Assembly (NCBI GenBank): GCA_002412985.1
Contig: DHWC01000007.1
Coordinates: forward strand, 3,853-32,040
Length of the DNA: 28,188 nucleotides
Direction of reading: 5' to 3'
Origin: Methylocystaceae bacterium UBA5192
GTDB lineage: Bacteria > Pseudomonadota > Alphaproteobacteria > Rhizobiales > Beijerinckiaceae
Position 1 is the first letter of the stretch; each line of letters begins with the position of its first letter. The translations under genes were made by a program, and so were the position numbers. The notes under the pieces are model-generated. The model was not told the origin of the DNA and ran no database searches. It saw only the letters and a program-made list of their open reading frames with translations. Below, piece by piece: positions 26,068 through 28,188 of the stretch.

Positions 26068-26949
26068 TTACGGCTGACTTGCGCCAATAATTTGCGCAGC
26101 GGCTTTTTCAGCAGCCACTTGCATAAGATCCAAAGAAAGAGGACCAATTAATACAAATGCAAAATCCGCTGTCCGCCATTCAATTGCCGTCACGCCTGAA
26201 CCAGATTTAGATGCCTGCTGCGAGATGGTCGCAACGGATCGCTCAAAATATAATCCAACCCGTCCGCCATCTGGACGCTCATAGATTAAAAATCCAGCAG
26301 GAGCCGCAACGCCGGGGGCGACGCGGCCGCCAATCAAGCGCATCCCTTGTTGGGAAAGATCCGGCACTTTGTAAAAACCAACGCGGGCCTTTAGCCAGCT
26401 TGAAAGCTCCTCCAATCGAGACGCATCTATTTCTACTGGATGCTGATCAGAGACATAGGTCGCGTAGGTTAAGCCTGCACGCGCGACGTAGCCTTGCGGC
26501 GCGCTGGCAGCGGTTATTGGACGATGCTCACCGCGGCCAGCAAAAATAAATGTCGCCAGCGCCGCAACTGCTGCAACAGATAAAACGGCCAGCACGGAGG
26601 CGAAAATCGCCTGGCGCCTTTGCTGCGCGAGAATATCTTCCCGCCGCCTGACCCGCGGCAATACGCCGGGCCGACCCCAATGCGTTGCGCCCGATTCAAT
26701 CGTGCCGGAAGGCGCAGCGACTTGCGCGGCGGCGCTGCGCAAAGAGGGCGCGGGTATTTCTCGCAAAATCGGCTCATAAACCGCGCGGATAGCGGCATTC
26801 TGCCGCTGCCAGCTTTCAACAAGAGCCGCATCCTCAGGATGTTGCGCGAGATGTTCCTCAACGCGACGACGCTGATCGGGGTCCAAAATTCCGTCTACAA
26901 AGGCGTGAAGATCCGCTTCCTCAAGAAAACCTGTTGGAGGTGTTGTCAC
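26068..26949 (-). CDS. anti-sigma factor (membrane-anchored)
   Basis: A 293-residue probable anti-sigma factor. The N-terminal domain (residues 8-60, EEADLHAFVDGILDPDQRRRVEEHLAQHPEDAALVESW) has the anti-sigma pattern but lacks the HXXXCXXC zinc motif. One membrane segment at about 115-137 (AIFASVLAVLSVAAVAALATFIFAG) puts the C-terminal 150 residues in the periplasm. That part contains a repeated hydrophobic pattern ending FAFVLIGPL. It starts 12 bp after the sigma-factor stop, so the two form an operon. The signal sensed is unknown. Confidence 0.88.
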   Translation of the reverse strand: MTTPPTGFLEEADLHAFVDGILDPDQRRRVEEHLAQHPEDAALVESWQRQNAAIRAVYEPILREIPAPSLRSAAAQVAAPSGTIESGATHWGRPGVLPRVRRREDILAQQRRQAIFASVLAVLSVAAVAALATFIFAGRGEHRPITAASAPQGYVARAGLTYATYVSDQHPVEIDASRLEELSSWLKARVGFYKVPDLSQQGMRLIGGRVAPGVAAPAGFLIYERPDGGRVGLYFERSVATISQQASKSGSGVTAIEWRTADFAFVLIGPLSLDLMQVAAEKAAAQIIGASQP

Positions 26950-26961
26950 ATTCGCACCAAC

Positions 26962-27465
26962 CTATTTGACAACTCGCAGATGAGCTGAGGAACGCGCTGC
27001 GCTGACTTGAGGGATACCACCTGAGTTGGCTGTCCAGTTCGCTAGCAGGGCGCGCGCGCGCTGCAGTCGCATAAAAACTGTCTCTCGGGAAATACCCGCA
27101 ATATCTGCGGCGGCGTCATATCCAAATCCCTCTAAAGACACTAGCAACAGGACAGCTCGATCCGTAAAATCTAGAGCGGCGAGCCCATGGACAATTGGCG
27201 GGTGGCGGGGACCGGGACCAGAAGCGACTTGATATTTGTGGGCTGCAAGCGAAGTGATCGCCTTATAGGCTTCAATCCGGGCCGCTTCTGCATCGTTTGG
27301 CGTCACCTCGCGCGCCCGCAGTCTTGCGCCTAAGCCTTGAAGCGCGCTGTGCACGAGCCCATCCGCCACAACCAACCCAACGCCCGCGCCTAAGGCCCTG
27401 GCGTAGCGCCGAAAAACGGGGGTCGCCTCGCTTAATTCGGCAAGGATGTCCGCATAATTGCTCAT
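26962..27465 (-). CDS. ECF-type RNA polymerase sigma factor
   Basis: A 167-residue sigma-70-family protein of ECF size. Region 4 is clear: DFTDRAVLLLVSLEGFGYDAAADIAGISRETVFMRLQRARALL (about 107-149), a helix-turn-helix for the -35 element. Region 2 is poorly conserved (YARALGAGVGLVVADGLVHSALQ), without the usual aromatic -10-melting residues, so its activity is less certain. I chose the ATG at 27465 because AGGAAA is at good spacing; an in-frame start at 27492 would add nine residues. The anti-sigma gene follows 12 bp later, and fabI is divergent across a 203-bp gap. Confidence 0.85.
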   Translation of the reverse strand: MSNYADILAELSEATPVFRRYARALGAGVGLVVADGLVHSALQGLGARLRAREVTPNDAEAARIEAYKAITSLAAHKYQVASGPGPRHPPIVHGLAALDFTDRAVLLLVSLEGFGYDAAADIAGISRETVFMRLQRARALLANWTANSGGIPQVSAARSSAHLRVVK

Positions 27466-27580
27466 GTATTTTCCTGCGAAGAGCAGCCTCATTCTTCATC
27501 AATGACTTTCTCTATAAGATGATAGATGAAAGCCGCGCAATATACCAAGGATTTCAGCACAGCAGTTTTGAGACAAGAAG

Positions 27581-27603
27581 AACCCTTAGATGAGGCGAGG
27601 GTT
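27581..27603 (+). promoter_or_regulatory. inverted repeat in the fabI leader
   Basis: AACCCT (27581-27586) and AGGGTT (27598-27603) form a 6-bp inverted repeat with an 11-base spacer, 65 to 90 bp before the fabI ATG. It could be an operator or a weak hairpin; short repeats of this kind occur by chance. Confidence 0.25.
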
Positions 27604-27668
27604 TCCTTCGCTGGTAAACCAGGCTAAAGGGCGCGGACCCTTCAATACTACATTCGACGGATTTCCCA

Positions 27669-28188
27669 ATGACTGAGCCTGCTGCGTCCGCCATTCCCTT
27701 CGCCGGAGTTTTGACTGGAAAGAAGGGGCTCATATTGGGTGTGGCGAATAACCGTTCGATTGCCTGGGGCATCGCCAAAGCTGCTCGAGACGCAGGCGCT
27801 GAGCTTGCGCTCACCTACCAAGTTGAGGCGCTTGAAAAACGAGTCCGCCCGCTTGCCGCCGAACTCGGGGCGCATGTATTGGGTCGCTGCGACGTCTCAG
27901 AAGTGGAAACAATCGACGCCATTTTCTCTGAAGTGGAGAAGCTATGGGGAAAGCTTGACTTCGTTGTGCATTGTCTCGCTTTCTCAGACAAAGACCAGCT
28001 TGATGGGCGCTATGTCGACACATCTGCTGAGAATTTTTCCCAAACAATGTTGATCTCTTGTTTTTCTTTTACCGCGCTCGCGCAACGAGCTGAAAAACTC
28101 ATGCATGACGGCGGTTCGTTGTTGACCCTGTCGTATTACGGCGCTGAAAAATGGATGCCGCATTATAATGTGATGGGAGTCGCCAAAG
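27669..28188 (+). CDS. fabI: enoyl-[acyl-carrier-protein] reductase FabI (partial, cut by the window edge)
   Basis: The first 173 residues of a FabI, the NADH-dependent enzyme of the last step in fatty-acid elongation. GLILGVANNRSIAWGIAKA (about 20-38) is the SDR-like cofactor loop typical of FabI, VVHCLAFSDK follows, and the active-site region SYYGAEKWMPHYNVMGVAK reaches the edge, with the Tyr-x6-Lys pair of the family. The full protein is normally about 260-280 residues, so roughly 100 are missing. The ATG at 27669 is preceded only by a weak GGA. It is divergent from the sigma-factor gene. Confidence 0.96.
   Translation, partial: MTEPAASAIPFAGVLTGKKGLILGVANNRSIAWGIAKAARDAGAELALTYQVEALEKRVRPLAAELGAHVLGRCDVSEVETIDAIFSEVEKLWGKLDFVVHCLAFSDKDQLDGRYVDTSAENFSQTMLISCFSFTALAQRAEKLMHDGGSLLTLSYYGAEKWMPHYNVMGVAK

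Noticed and set aside
1..28188. CRISPR arrays, insertion sequences, phage genes or a defence island
   Set aside because: No regularly spaced repeats, transposase, integrase or defence-family motif was seen; gene content is housekeeping throughout.

Overview
The window looks like ordinary chromosomal core DNA of an alphaproteobacterium, most likely a member of the Hyphomicrobiales (Rhizobiales). This rests on family content: ZapA next to a DUF4164 protein and divergent to gap-pgk, an invasion-associated locus B (IalB) protein, HspQ, MetX-MetW, a DUF1636 protein, and a MutL with the DQHA(X)2E(X)4E endonuclease motif. Coding sequence is moderate in GC, and the genes look alike in style with no obvious foreign island. 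I see no rRNA, tRNA, CRISPR array, insertion sequence or phage gene.

Layout. 201-4704 (minus strand) is a thiamine thiazole operon behind a TPP riboswitch: thiO, thiS (32-bp overlap), thiG, a ThiE-peptidoglycan amidase fusion, and a short-chain dehydrogenase. thiC is not here. 4854-5438 (plus) is an unrecognised exported coiled-coil protein, ending 2 bp from the zapA end. zapA and a DUF4164 gene (minus) are divergent from gap and pgk (plus). Then come hspQ, a strong two-way terminator, an IalB-family gene (minus), a YejA-like solute-binding protein, mutL and an exported MsrB (plus).

14623-21106 is a minus-strand block: a 638-residue protein I cannot assign, a di-haem cytochrome c peroxidase, a CPA2 cation/proton antiporter with a TrkA-N domain, and a family-4-type glycosyltransferase. 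21173-25365 (plus) holds an alpha/beta hydrolase, metX-metW (4-bp overlap), a Crp/Fnr regulator with a TTG start and a DUF1636 protein. 25388-27465 (minus) holds inorganic pyrophosphatase and an ECF sigma/anti-sigma pair, followed by a stem-loop. The right edge cuts through fabI (plus).

How the genes work together: thiO, thiS and thiG make the thiazole half of thiamine and the ThiE half of the fusion would join it to the pyrimidine, all under TPP feedback. gap-pgk are consecutive glycolytic/Calvin-cycle steps. MetX-MetW acylate homoserine for methionine synthesis. The sigma/anti-sigma genes form a regulatory unit of unknown signal.

The most unusual item is the in-frame fusion of a thiamine phosphate synthase to a zinc amidase with a peptidoglycan-binding domain, inside a riboswitch-controlled operon. 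The next most useful are two proteins of unknown family (638 and 194 residues). I did not find clear evidence of a new multi-gene system; most of the window is housekeeping.
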